Part shown: positions 1 through 9,737 of the stretch, piece by piece
How positions within the stretch are numbered: position 1 is the stretch's first letter
How the letters are laid out: each line of letters starts with the position of its first letter
Virus record (IMG/VR): IMGVR_UViG_3300028581_000018
Coordinates: 45,450 to 109,449 of that record
DNA: 64,000 nucleotides
Strand: one strand, 5' to 3'
Origin: a virus
Translations under genes and position numbers: made by a program
Notes under the pieces: model-generated
What the model was told of the DNA's origin: nothing
Seen by the model: the letters and a program-made list of their open reading frames with translations, nothing else
Databases searched by the model: none

Positions 1-2706
1 TCTTCCTTGATCTTTAGCTGTTTGCATTGCTTTGAAAAATGCTTCTGCTACAATTTGACGATCCTCAGATTGTGTATTTTTATCTGGATGTACGAGTTTA
101 GCATATTCTTTAAACAATCGTGCAGCTTCTGCTTTATTTGTTTTTACTACCTCACCCTTAAGAGTTTTATTGATAGCATCAAACATTTGAGATCCTAAGT
201 TATCAGGTATAAACTCACCTCTAACAACTTTACCTGGTTGATTTTCACTAAAATCAAATAATGATTCGGATCCAAATACTTTTGATATAGTATCATTAAT
301 TCTCTTTATTATATCCCCTTTATCAGAAACAGTAGTACCTTCTAAAGCAGCTAGTTCTGCATCATATTTAGCATTGATTTCTTTATTTCTTTTTTGAACT
401 TCTGGCATCCATACATTGTCAGGTAAAGAAGCTCTATTATTTTTAGCATATTCAGCGACCTGTTCTCTTTCTTCTTGTCTTCTTCTTTCTATAGCAGTAA
501 CCTCCTTAAACAATGCTGGATATCTAGTAACTACACTTCCTGCTACTACAGGCTCTTTAGGATTCTCTAACAAGAATTTTGCAAGTCTTGTTAGCTCTTT
601 AAATTCAGCAGGAGTTATCTTTTGTTTTTCATCTTCTAACGCATCTGCTCCTTCACCCTCTCCAGTTTCTTCTCCTGATGGCTCTTCTTCTTCTGCTCCT
701 GTTTCTTCTTCTGTTACCTCTTTTAGTCTATTACCTAGTGCTTCATCTACAATCTCTTCTAATGTCATTTCTTTCTTGGTTGTATCACTAGGAACATCGC
801 TTGTGAATACTACATGTTTTTCATTGACGTTGATGGTTATAAAGGGCGCATCCGCTGTGAGCTTTTGAGTACCTACTTTTGCTGGAGTTTTAATAGACGA
901 TATTTTTGCGTCGCCATCATACTCTACCTCAAGAGGTAATATCCCCAGGTTTATTTTGTCAAGACCAGTAATTTCCTGTAAGATCTTTTTGTAAATAATC
1001 TGTTGTAGAGCATTTTTTATATATGTTCTATATGCATCCGCTCCTGTAGAATATTTTGACCATTTAGATTTCTTACCGGTTTTTACATCTACAATCCACC
1101 ACTCTGAGTTTTCGTCAATGAATAGTAAATCCATTTGCCCAGCAACCTTTGTATTATCAGAATAGATTACATCTGTATTAGAGGCTATTTCTCCAACCGT
1201 TTGTTTAAAAGGCTCTAGTATCTTTTGTAGTTGTTTAGCCGCAGCTTCTGATAATAAAGACGTTTCTGGAATACTTGTAGCACCAATATCTGCTACAAAA
1301 TCTCTTACCGCCTCATCAACCTCGTTACCAACATCTCTTGATGCATCATATAAACTATTCATTATCTCTTCAGATAATGTATCTAAATAGTTAGTTTGTA
1401 CCTTAGCCGTTATTGTACTTGATGCTAATACCCCAAGAAAATCAGGCAATCTTTGAATTGTACGATCTAGTATTTTACCAGCTTTTTCAGAACTAACTTT
1501 ACCACCAGTTATACTAACAAGCTCTCTTTGCATATGCGCGCGCACATCTGTAGCACGATCACCTTTTAACGCATTAGCTAATTGTGTAAGGTATAGTGTT
1601 ACCTCAGCATTTGGCGCTAAACCAAAAGGCTCTTGTCTAAAATACTTTTCTAGTATTTTTTCAACTATTAAACTCACCCTAGCATACTCTTCTTCTTTAA
1701 TGATATATGCTTCAGATGATTTTACTGGAGTACCATCAGGATTTTTCTCTACACTAGCCATTCTTTGTCTAATAGAATCTAGAACTTTTTCAATTTCTTG
1801 TTCTATTAAAAAGATGTCTTTGTTTGTATAGAGAGCATACTGTTTTATAAAAGCATCCAGCGCGTTTATATCATTTGCTAAAGCTGTGTATTCACGAGTT
1901 CTAGTTGTAAGTGTAGCTAGTTTAGATTTTAAAGATTTTAGCAAACTCCTCAAATACAATAAAGACATATCTGTAGATATCTCTTCGCCTGTTGTACCAA
2001 GTTTTATATTTGCTGGTTTTGTTTTAGCAGGGGTTCCTGTAGATGGCACCGTGGCAAGTGCTGTGTTGTATTGGCTTATAATACTTACCGCTGTGCTTGT
2101 AGATAAAAACTTACTTATATCAGTGTATAACGTTGGATTAGCTCTTTGAGCATTTGCAAATGCTGTATCTAATTTAGTTTTTAATTCTCTTAGTGCTTGA
2201 TAAGTAGCATCAGTATCAGGTAATAACTCAAAATCTTCATAAGTAATATCACCAATTGATATTTCTTCATTAGGCACCAGCTTAGTTGTCTTTTCTTCTT
2301 CCTCTTCTTCTTCCGCTGGAGTAGGGGTAATAGGTGTTGCACTTGTAGATGTAGTGCTTAATGTAGTACCTGGTATTTTAAATCCAATATACAAGAACAC
2401 TTTTTCTAATCCTTCTACAGGACTAGTAAACTTATTGATCATATCTACTAACGCCGTTTCACGTATTGGCGTAGCATCAAGCACTGACTTAAATACAGGT
2501 ATACTTCTACCTTTACCAATAATAGCAAATGCTGTTTGTACAAATAATGCTGCCCTACTAACACTCCCCGTGCTAGTAGCAACAAGATTGAACAGATCAT
2601 TCATGTAAACGTCTATGTCAAACGTAGCAGGATCCGCATTAATATGCGCATATACATCATTTGCTAAATCAGAAATCTGCTCTTTAGTTAATGCACAAGT
2701 TATCAT
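1..2706 (-). CDS. Large protein with RecB/Cas4-type nuclease domain and J-domain (partial)
   Basis: An open frame of 902 codons starts at an ATG that overlaps the upstream gene's TGA (ATGA) and runs off the window edge. Residues about 520-575 carry the hallmarks of a PD-(D/E)XK nuclease of the RecB/Cas4 type: GQMD, then DVKTGK about 15 residues later, then a QxxxY-like helix (QQIIYK). Near residue 873 there is an HPDK motif in a helical context (KLVHPDKN), as in J-domains that stimulate Hsp70 ATPase. An acidic, Glu-rich linker lies near residues 125-135 and another near 660-680. It is the last gene seen in the virion cargo block, so delivery with the DNA is possible. The nuclease call is fairly firm, the J-domain call moderate, and the biological role unknown. 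Confidence 0.8.
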   Translation of the reverse strand, partial: MITCALTKEQISDLANDVYAHINADPATFDIDVYMNDLFNLVATSTGSVSRAALFVQTAFAIIGKGRSIPVFKSVLDATPIRETALVDMINKFTSPVEGLEKVFLYIGFKIPGTTLSTTSTSATPITPTPAEEEEEEEKTTKLVPNEEISIGDITYEDFELLPDTDATYQALRELKTKLDTAFANAQRANPTLYTDISKFLSTSTAVSIISQYNTALATVPSTGTPAKTKPANIKLGTTGEEISTDMSLLYLRSLLKSLKSKLATLTTRTREYTALANDINALDAFIKQYALYTNKDIFLIEQEIEKVLDSIRQRMASVEKNPDGTPVKSSEAYIIKEEEYARVSLIVEKILEKYFRQEPFGLAPNAEVTLYLTQLANALKGDRATDVRAHMQRELVSITGGKVSSEKAGKILDRTIQRLPDFLGVLASSTITAKVQTNYLDTLSEEIMNSLYDASRDVGNEVDEAVRDFVADIGATSIPETSLLSEAAAKQLQKILEPFKQTVGEIASNTDVIYSDNTKVAGQMDLLFIDENSEWWIVDVKTGKKSKWSKYSTGADAYRTYIKNALQQIIYKKILQEITGLDKINLGILPLEVEYDGDAKISSIKTPAKVGTQKLTADAPFITINVNEKHVVFTSDVPSDTTKKEMTLEEIVDEALGNRLKEVTEEETGAEEEEPSGEETGEGEGADALEDEKQKITPAEFKELTRLAKFLLENPKEPVVAGSVVTRYPALFKEVTAIERRRQEEREQVAEYAKNNRASLPDNVWMPEVQKRNKEINAKYDAELAALEGTTVSDKGDIIKRINDTISKVFGSESLFDFSENQPGKVVRGEFIPDNLGSQMFDAINKTLKGEVVKTNKAEAARLFKEYAKLVHPDKNTQSEDRQIVAEAFFKAMQTAKDQGR

Positions 2707-5700
2707 TTACAATTAAGATTATTAGATAATTTTTCTCTAGCTGTAAGAACATCTGGGCTAAATGTAAAAGTACTATCTACTACACTAGAAACATCACTTA
2801 CTGTATTATTAGCAAAAGCTCTTTCTTCATCTGTAATATCAGGTGTTTCACCACGCTCTTCTGCAGGCACAGCCTCAGAGTTATTTAACTCCCTCGCAAT
2901 GTTTAAAACTTCAATGTAATTTTCATACTCTAAAGAATCTTCTGTTACTTGAACACCGCGGCGCACATCAATAAATTCAATAGGTACGTTTTTACCGGGA
3001 GGAGAGTTTACATAATTTGTAAACTGTTCCGCGTCAACATATATTTGAAACTTATCAGCAAGATAATTCAGAGTAGCATTCTTCTCATGCGCCTTTAAAA
3101 AGTTATTTACAATAGTATCAGCATAGGTCTTCTTGTTGTTATAAAGATCCTGCATAATTAAAAAGTTGCGAGAGTATTGTTCCTCTAATGATGCTGGATC
3201 AAACATCGCATCAATATAAGGCTGCATAAATTTTTCATTAGAACTTATTGTATGATAATCTAACAACTTATCAATAAACGCCATTGCTTTTTGATCATCT
3301 ATTTTTGTACCAGATTGTTTAGATAATTTACCTAGTAATTCTTTTGTTTTAGCATGCACTCTACCTCTTAATGATTGTTGTTCTGCATCAATTTTTGCTT
3401 CTTCCTTACGTGTTAAATTTCTTTTTACAGCAGCTGTAGCATTTTTATATGGAGAAGAAGCTTTTAACAACTGAAGTTTAAGTTGACTATACTTATCAAA
3501 ACTATTAAGTGTAGTTAACATTTGGATAAGAGAACCTTCTGTGGGTATACCAAAAATACCAGAGTCAAAAACAGTACCGGTTAATGTTTTTAAAAGATCT
3601 TCCTTTTCACTTAAGATTTTTTTATCAGATTCTTTTGTAGATTTTTTTAGAATATCAATCTCTTGTTGCAACAGTGAAACCTCATTCTCAGAGTTTTGAG
3701 GGTTAAACAACATTGTAAACAAACTATTGGCGCCCCCACCAATTGGTGAGTCAACAGCCATAGCTTCTGCATAAAGTTTTTCTTTTCTTTCTAGTTGCGC
3801 GTCAAAGATAGAACCATTAAATATAGCGTTGGTGATTGTGTGACGATAAGCATTCTCTTTTAGTTTAGCTTTTATATACTCTGGTGAGTCTTTAATCATA
3901 CCTTCTGTTGATGCCTCTGCAGGTAGCTCAAAGTTTTCAGTCATATATTTATGACGTTCTCGTATAGCAGCAACTTTTTTCTTGAACTCAGGGACTTCTT
4001 GTTTCATCCTCTGAGCTTTTTCTAGAGTTACATTATAAGCATCTGCTACATCTTGAGCTTCTTGTTCTTCAATTGTTTCAAGGTTCTCTAGATAGTAATC
4101 TAATGTTCCTGTATTGATTGCTGTTAAGATACCGAGAGCTCGCGCGCCATCTCTCTCATTTTTCTGTTTCCACTCATCATTTCTTAGTTGCGCATCATCC
4201 ATACCGCGAGCAAACTCATCTTGGGCAGCAACATTAAAAAACCTACTATCAAACATGACGTCAACATCTTGCATCATCTCAGTAAGAGTCTTAGCTAGTT
4301 TTGGCCCGTATTCTTCTTTAGCTTTTAAATAGTTTCCGTATTCAGTTTTATCAAAGAAGTAGTTATATGCAATTGGTGCCTTAGCAATAGCCGTATTAAT
4401 AGGCTTCATGTGAGCACCAATTAAAAACCCTGATAAAAATGTTTCTAACCCCTGACCACTAAGTTGCTCCTTAGCACCATGAATATATGCAGCTTTGTGA
4501 GCAAGAAAGTTTGCAGCAACAGGATTGTTAAAAGCATTGATATAATGTTCTTTTGCTCCTATAGCAACAGCTTCCTGGAATACTTCCTGGAAACCTTCCA
4601 TGAAATTTGCAGAGGTATATTTAAGACCTGATAATAATGTCTTGCGCCCTTCTTTTAAAGATATTTTAGGCAAGAAAGAATCTTTTACCCATTCAACTTT
4701 TGGTGCTTTCCCTTTACCACGAATAACATTAAGATAACCACCTTTTCTTTTTACAACATCTTCTGTAAGTTCACGAATTGGCCTAAACCCTCTAAAGGCA
4801 TTACCAATAGTAATCCGGTTACTTAAATAGATAATAGGCCAGTTTAATAAACCAGCTTCATTACCTGCAGCGCTTGCTTGTTGGTATATCTGTTTTACTT
4901 TACCTTCTGAGAGTGGTTGATTATTATTTTTTTCAAGTTCAGTTGCATATAAGCTTTTGTACACTTCATTATTTACAAAGCCGCCTTCTAAGTTTGATTC
5001 TGATAATGCTACAGATACTTCTTTAACATCTCTATAAAAAGCACCACCCGTTTTAGCAACTTTAGCAAGAGATGTAAGATTCTTTGACTTTCTTAGATCT
5101 AAGAACGCCTCTGTAGTTTGACGTAAAGGATTAGCAAAATTTACAAAATCATTGCCTGCAGCTTTCCAAAATGTTTTTGCTCGTAATGGGTTTTTAGAAA
5201 GAGCTTGTAGAGCTTTTCTGGTTTTATTTATTGCCCCATAAATATCACCAACACTACTCACAATTTTACTACCAGATCTAATTGCTGCAGGTACAGCGCC
5301 CAATCCTTGTGTAGCAGCGGTAATTAAAGATGCCTCAGCAACAGACTCTGCAGCAATACCCACAGTATAAGCAAAAGACATCTGGATATTAGATAAACTT
5401 GAAAGCATTCCTCCCCTAGATGAGTAACCCATTTCTGTAGCTTTCTCATATGCGTCTGCTTGATCTATATTACCGAGAGGTTTATTAGATGAACTTAGCA
5501 AATCTGGGATAGACATAAAAGCATCTATGGCTCCTCGAGTTGCAAGAGGCATAAAACTCTTAGTCATCATTCTTTTCCAATCATCAAACACAGATGTATT
5601 TGCGTTGTATACAGATTCGTTATCGCGAAATGGATTAAAACCTAGTTTGTTTTTTACATCACCCAGCGCATAATATCTTTCAAAAGATTGACCACTTAAA

Positions 5701-5984
5701 TCTTTACCACCATATTGAAATAGAGATGCTAGCTTGGGAGAACGTGATGCATTGATTGAAGCAACATCCATTTTTTGTTGGAGTTGGTTATTAAACAATT
5801 TACCAGGATCTCCTGATGTAGATGTTATTCCTGTTGCTAAAGGATCTGACTGTGTAGCATATGGATTAGGGCGCCCAACAGCATTTTTATAACCACTATT
5901 TAATACAGGATCTTTTAGATTAATGTTTTTTTGAATACCTGCTAGTGGATCAAAATTATTATTAGGTACTTGTAATTCTTCCAT
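2703..5984 (-). CDS. Large virion cargo protein, 1093 aa, unknown function
   Basis: A long, mostly helical protein with no enzyme motif that I can recognise. The N-terminal third has a segment around residue 110 (KLGFNPFRDNE) followed by an alternating Ala/Ser-rich hydrophobic stretch near residues 190-240 that could be membrane-active. The rest is charged and probably coiled-coil. It follows the muzzle and ring genes in the same orientation and overlaps the next gene by 4 nt. In crAss-like phages this position holds giant proteins packed inside the capsid and ejected with the genome. That role is inferred from position and size; I have a weak memory of similar N-terminal motifs in crAss-like genomes. 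Confidence 0.75.
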   Translation of the reverse strand: MEELQVPNNNFDPLAGIQKNINLKDPVLNSGYKNAVGRPNPYATQSDPLATGITSTSGDPGKLFNNQLQQKMDVASINASRSPKLASLFQYGGKDLSGQSFERYYALGDVKNKLGFNPFRDNESVYNANTSVFDDWKRMMTKSFMPLATRGAIDAFMSIPDLLSSSNKPLGNIDQADAYEKATEMGYSSRGGMLSSLSNIQMSFAYTVGIAAESVAEASLITAATQGLGAVPAAIRSGSKIVSSVGDIYGAINKTRKALQALSKNPLRAKTFWKAAGNDFVNFANPLRQTTEAFLDLRKSKNLTSLAKVAKTGGAFYRDVKEVSVALSESNLEGGFVNNEVYKSLYATELEKNNNQPLSEGKVKQIYQQASAAGNEAGLLNWPIIYLSNRITIGNAFRGFRPIRELTEDVVKRKGGYLNVIRGKGKAPKVEWVKDSFLPKISLKEGRKTLLSGLKYTSANFMEGFQEVFQEAVAIGAKEHYINAFNNPVAANFLAHKAAYIHGAKEQLSGQGLETFLSGFLIGAHMKPINTAIAKAPIAYNYFFDKTEYGNYLKAKEEYGPKLAKTLTEMMQDVDVMFDSRFFNVAAQDEFARGMDDAQLRNDEWKQKNERDGARALGILTAINTGTLDYYLENLETIEEQEAQDVADAYNVTLEKAQRMKQEVPEFKKKVAAIRERHKYMTENFELPAEASTEGMIKDSPEYIKAKLKENAYRHTITNAIFNGSIFDAQLERKEKLYAEAMAVDSPIGGGANSLFTMLFNPQNSENEVSLLQQEIDILKKSTKESDKKILSEKEDLLKTLTGTVFDSGIFGIPTEGSLIQMLTTLNSFDKYSQLKLQLLKASSPYKNATAAVKRNLTRKEEAKIDAEQQSLRGRVHAKTKELLGKLSKQSGTKIDDQKAMAFIDKLLDYHTISSNEKFMQPYIDAMFDPASLEEQYSRNFLIMQDLYNNKKTYADTIVNNFLKAHEKNATLNYLADKFQIYVDAEQFTNYVNSPPGKNVPIEFIDVRRGVQVTEDSLEYENYIEVLNIARELNNSEAVPAEERGETPDITDEERAFANNTVSDVSSVVDSTFTFSPDVLTAREKLSNNLNCK

Positions 5985-5986
5985 GG

Positions 5987-8900
5987 TTATTCAGAATCTA
6001 CTGGTTCAGGGCTAATAATATTTTTTAGATTTGCTGTAGTTACATTAGCCATAATATCATCAAACTGACTAAGAATTTGGCTAAACGAAGCGCCATTTGC
6101 AAGTACATCATTATCTATTGGTACAGATACACTATTTGTTCTATAAATACTTTTAAGAGGATCAAAATATTTATAGTCTACAGTTCCATTATATACCTGC
6201 ATTATAGGATCAAAGCCAATGTTTAATTCAGCATCTCCCCGGCGATTTTTTTCTTGGTATGAAAATCTACCATTATTATCTGTATTTGATAAAAATAAAT
6301 TATATCTAGGATCTACATCATATGTATCAAACAACGATGATTCAAAATCATTAGAATTACTGTAAATAACAAATCCATCATTTACAATTTTTTCTTTTAA
6401 AGACTTAGCTTCTTCTTCATTAGTTGTAAACTGATTAACTACACCATTTACAACTTCAGATGATATATTGTTAAACCAATATCCTCTTTTATCAATGTTA
6501 CCACCAATTTGAACTAAAGGAGATAACTCAAAAGATTTACTACTTTTTGGATTAGTTGCTTCATTATATAACTCTTGAGTAATAGCTTTTATAACTTCAA
6601 CTTCAGTATTAGTTGCTAGGTTTTTAGGATTATAACCAATAGATATTTTTGGGGCACCTTTTAAGTCCTGATCTACTCTTGTAAGTATAGGTTGAATATC
6701 TGTTTGATAAGCTCCATAAAAACTCATATTTATAGGTGTTTGTTTATAATCACCTTGAATTTTAAAGTTATTAACAGAAAGCTTTCCATCTTTACTAGTA
6801 GCAAACATACCTAAACCAGAAACTAAAGGATTTCCAGGATTTATTTTTAAACCAATTTGTGGATCAGATACCATTTGTGCTGCAACTGTATTCAGTCCAT
6901 CAAAAGATTGTTCACCTATAGATTCAAAGAATTGTTTTTTTGAAAGTTCATTTGAAGGAACACCACCTGCTGGTGCATCTAAATCATCTTGTATTAATTG
7001 ACCTTTATAATAAACTTTCATTTTACGTTTTGGTACTTGATAACCACTTACATAATATTCAATATTTATATCTTTTCCATATTTAGCATTTAAAGAAGTT
7101 GCTATTTCACCAGGTGAGCGTAATCCACCATCAGGATCTAATAAAGATGTCTTAAGCATTTCTGATTTAACTTTAGCTGATTCTTTACTTTCTTGATCAG
7201 GTTTTAATAACCAACCTACAGATTTATGAAGAAGCACAGAAAATATACCTGCTTCTGCAGGAAGATTTTTAAGATCATACATATCTTGTCCTTGTTTTTC
7301 TAACCAAGTAATTGCACTTTCTTCTTCTAATCTTCTTAGTACATTATCTACAACTCTTTGGTTAAACTGTTTAGTTTTACTAACCTCTACTTTAGCTGAT
7401 TGTATACTTTGGTCTATTTTACGCAATTGACCAGCATAACTTTGTAAAGCATTACCAAGTGATGTTTTTAATAAACCTTCATTACCTTCTTTCAAAGGAT
7501 CAATAGCTGTTAAAACGTCATTAATTGCAAATGTTCCAGTACTTCCTGAACGTTCTCTGTTATTTTTAATATTGGCTAATATAACTTTAGCAGTTGCTGC
7601 ATCAGGAGTATTAGTTCTAGAAACTTCATTTAGATATTTAACAGCGCCATTAACTGTATTTGCTTGTACTGATTGAATATTTTGTTCAGTTTCATTTACA
7701 GTTTTAGAATATTCAACTTGTTTAGCATCTTCATCTGGAAATTCTGCTTTTATATCTTTTGTACCAAACTGTAACTGATATAATCTAAGAGCTTCTTCAG
7801 TTTTTTCTTTTTCTTCAAGTTCTAATTTTTTTAGAAATCTAGCATTTTCATTTTTTTCACGCGTTTCAGCTCTAGCATTAGCACCTGCTTCACGCATTCT
7901 AGCTAAAGCAACAGGATCTGCTTTTATCTTAACTTCTGCACCCATTGCTGAATTAGAAATAGCAGCTTGCATAAAGTCACCATTCATTTTATAAAAAGCA
8001 ACTATTGCATCTGCACCTTGAGGTGTATATTGAGGAGATGTAGGAGTTGAAGAAAGACCAGATGGAGTAGTTATTGCATACCCATTATTAATGTTATTTG
8101 CAATGTCTGTTACAGACCGGCGATTAACTTCATTAACCTGAATTTGTTGTTCTAAGTTTTGTTTAGTTTGAACAAGTGGATGATTTTCATTTACATTGGG
8201 GATGCTTTCTAAAAACTGATTAACACGTTCTAGTTGATTTTGTAATGATGCACCTTGGGTCTCCGCCATTTTTTTGCTATCATCAACTAATAACTGGTAT
8301 TTTTCGTATTTGTCTTTTGCGTAAATCTGATCAGCTTCTTCTCTAGAAATACCTTTACTTTCAGAGGTGCGAATAAAATTTTCTCTTTCTACATATGCCT
8401 CTACTGCATACATTCTCTTAACTGCAGGATCTTCTCCAATAAGAGCTTTGAAGTGTTCATAAAGGGGCACCTGCACAAGTTGACCATTCTTCCTAGTAAC
8501 AATATACATCCCTTGAGATGTTTCTTGAACTACTGGTTTAAACTCTTTTGCCAGCTCATTTGCTCTACCCATTACATCAATCATAGGTACCGCATCTGGA
8601 GCACTCATATTTAATGCTTCATCTGCAGACGCCCGTTTGTACTCATCTAGTTTATACTGGATAAATAGTTGACCTTCATTCCAATATTTACCATCACATT
8701 TTTCTCCAACACAAGATTTTAATGAATCTAGTTTAGAAAAATTCTCCATAGCTTTTTTAGTAAGACTCATGTCATGTATAAGATTCTTGTCATTATACAA
8801 TGGTGAAAAAACTTGAAGAGCTTGCTGGACATTTTGATCTAATGATAAATCCATGCTGGTTATCTTTTGTATCGCAGCTACAGATTGTTTATAGTATTGA

Positions 8901-9094
8901 TCTCTGTTTTTAATATTATCCTCTCTAGTAAGAGGAGCATTTAAAAACTTACCATAAAGACTATTTAATTTTGACCAGTTTTGATCATATTGCTGTTGCT
9001 TCTTTTGGATAACACCCGCAAAGAAATTAAAATCAGGCTGAAAAGGCTGATATTGTGGTATATAATCGGTCACACCACTTATGTAGGTTGCCAT
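5987..9094 (-). CDS. Large virion cargo protein, 1035 aa, unknown function
   Basis: It begins MATYISG and has a Gln/Tyr-rich N-terminus (YIPQYQPFQPDFNF) followed by long helices. A helical segment about residues 35-110 includes LNAPLTREDN, which I associate with the cargo proteins of crAss-like phages. Residues about 400-470 are strongly charged (K/E-rich) and likely coiled-coil. No catalytic motif is visible. Only 2 nt separate it from the downstream cargo gene and 2 nt from the upstream homing endonuclease, so all three are probably one transcript. The first five codons are mirrored, with synonymous changes, at the start of that endonuclease gene. Confidence 0.75.
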   Translation of the reverse strand: MATYISGVTDYIPQYQPFQPDFNFFAGVIQKKQQQYDQNWSKLNSLYGKFLNAPLTREDNIKNRDQYYKQSVAAIQKITSMDLSLDQNVQQALQVFSPLYNDKNLIHDMSLTKKAMENFSKLDSLKSCVGEKCDGKYWNEGQLFIQYKLDEYKRASADEALNMSAPDAVPMIDVMGRANELAKEFKPVVQETSQGMYIVTRKNGQLVQVPLYEHFKALIGEDPAVKRMYAVEAYVERENFIRTSESKGISREEADQIYAKDKYEKYQLLVDDSKKMAETQGASLQNQLERVNQFLESIPNVNENHPLVQTKQNLEQQIQVNEVNRRSVTDIANNINNGYAITTPSGLSSTPTSPQYTPQGADAIVAFYKMNGDFMQAAISNSAMGAEVKIKADPVALARMREAGANARAETREKNENARFLKKLELEEKEKTEEALRLYQLQFGTKDIKAEFPDEDAKQVEYSKTVNETEQNIQSVQANTVNGAVKYLNEVSRTNTPDAATAKVILANIKNNRERSGSTGTFAINDVLTAIDPLKEGNEGLLKTSLGNALQSYAGQLRKIDQSIQSAKVEVSKTKQFNQRVVDNVLRRLEEESAITWLEKQGQDMYDLKNLPAEAGIFSVLLHKSVGWLLKPDQESKESAKVKSEMLKTSLLDPDGGLRSPGEIATSLNAKYGKDINIEYYVSGYQVPKRKMKVYYKGQLIQDDLDAPAGGVPSNELSKKQFFESIGEQSFDGLNTVAAQMVSDPQIGLKINPGNPLVSGLGMFATSKDGKLSVNNFKIQGDYKQTPINMSFYGAYQTDIQPILTRVDQDLKGAPKISIGYNPKNLATNTEVEVIKAITQELYNEATNPKSSKSFELSPLVQIGGNIDKRGYWFNNISSEVVNGVVNQFTTNEEEAKSLKEKIVNDGFVIYSNSNDFESSLFDTYDVDPRYNLFLSNTDNNGRFSYQEKNRRGDAELNIGFDPIMQVYNGTVDYKYFDPLKSIYRTNSVSVPIDNDVLANGASFSQILSQFDDIMANVTTANLKNIISPEPVDSE

Positions 9095-9096
9095 AT

Positions 9097-9732
9097 TTAG
9101 ATATATTTAAATGTTGTTTTATTTATTCTTTTTCCTAATAGGATTCTTGAAAGAGAACCTTTGGTCATTCCAATTAACTCACAAACTTCAGCTAATGAGC
9201 TATATATAACGCCTGTTGTAATATCTATAATTTTTTTTCCTCTTTTTTCCCTATGTAGCTTTGTATAGTTTATACCTTCTCTTGATCTTTTTAAAAGTTC
9301 TTTATGTTGACAAGAAAGTGTCCTTTGTTTTAAAGCTTCAATACAGGCTTGAGATGGTTTTTTGCCTTTATTTGCTTGTCTTAATTTTTCTATTGTTGCT
9401 TCTGAATGTATAGAGCAACCATTTGGATTTGTAGGTTTTATATTATAACCAGTTGATCTGTCCAAACAATTTAATTCATTAACCCAATAGTGTTCTCTAG
9501 CATGTAAATTACTGATGTCACATTTTTCAATCATCTCGAAAATAAAATTTTCTTCACCGTACTTAGTCCATGCTCTTTGCAAATAACTATTATTATGTTT
9601 GTCTTTTCTTAAATCATAGAGATGTCCATTTATTCTAGTTCTTACATTGGAAGCACAACCAATATATATTTTACCGTTAGTTATACTAGTAATTTTATAT
9701 ATTCCAGGAGTTGATTGTATATAAGTAGCCAT
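9097..9732 (-). CDS. GIY-YIG homing endonuclease (free-standing, I-TevI-like)
   Basis: The nuclease domain is complete. GIY lies at residues 10-12, YIG at 23-25, and catalytic Arg candidates at 31/33. The probable catalytic Glu is at 66 in FIFEMIE, and there is an EHYWVNELN helix like that of phage T4 I-TevI. The C-terminal half looks like DNA-binding NUMOD3 (HSEATIEKLRQANKGKK) followed by a helix-turn-helix of the IENR type (SLAEVCELIGMTKGSLSRIL). It sits between two cargo genes with 5 and 2 nt gaps, and no intron or inactivated target gene is seen. Its first 17 nt around the ATG match the start of the downstream gene at 14 of 17 positions, the three differences being third codon positions. 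Confidence 0.93.
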   Translation of the reverse strand: MATYIQSTPGIYKITSITNGKIYIGCASNVRTRINGHLYDLRKDKHNNSYLQRAWTKYGEENFIFEMIEKCDISNLHAREHYWVNELNCLDRSTGYNIKPTNPNGCSIHSEATIEKLRQANKGKKPSQACIEALKQRTLSCQHKELLKRSREGINYTKLHREKRGKKIIDITTGVIYSSLAEVCELIGMTKGSLSRILLGKRINKTTFKYI

Positions 9733-9737
9733 ATCTT

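Noticed and set aside
416-2608. Plus-strand open frames of 84-150 codons
   Set aside because: They lie opposite the large minus-strand gene that carries clear nuclease and J-domain motifs. Their composition (Ser/Val-rich, no motif) is typical of antisense frames.
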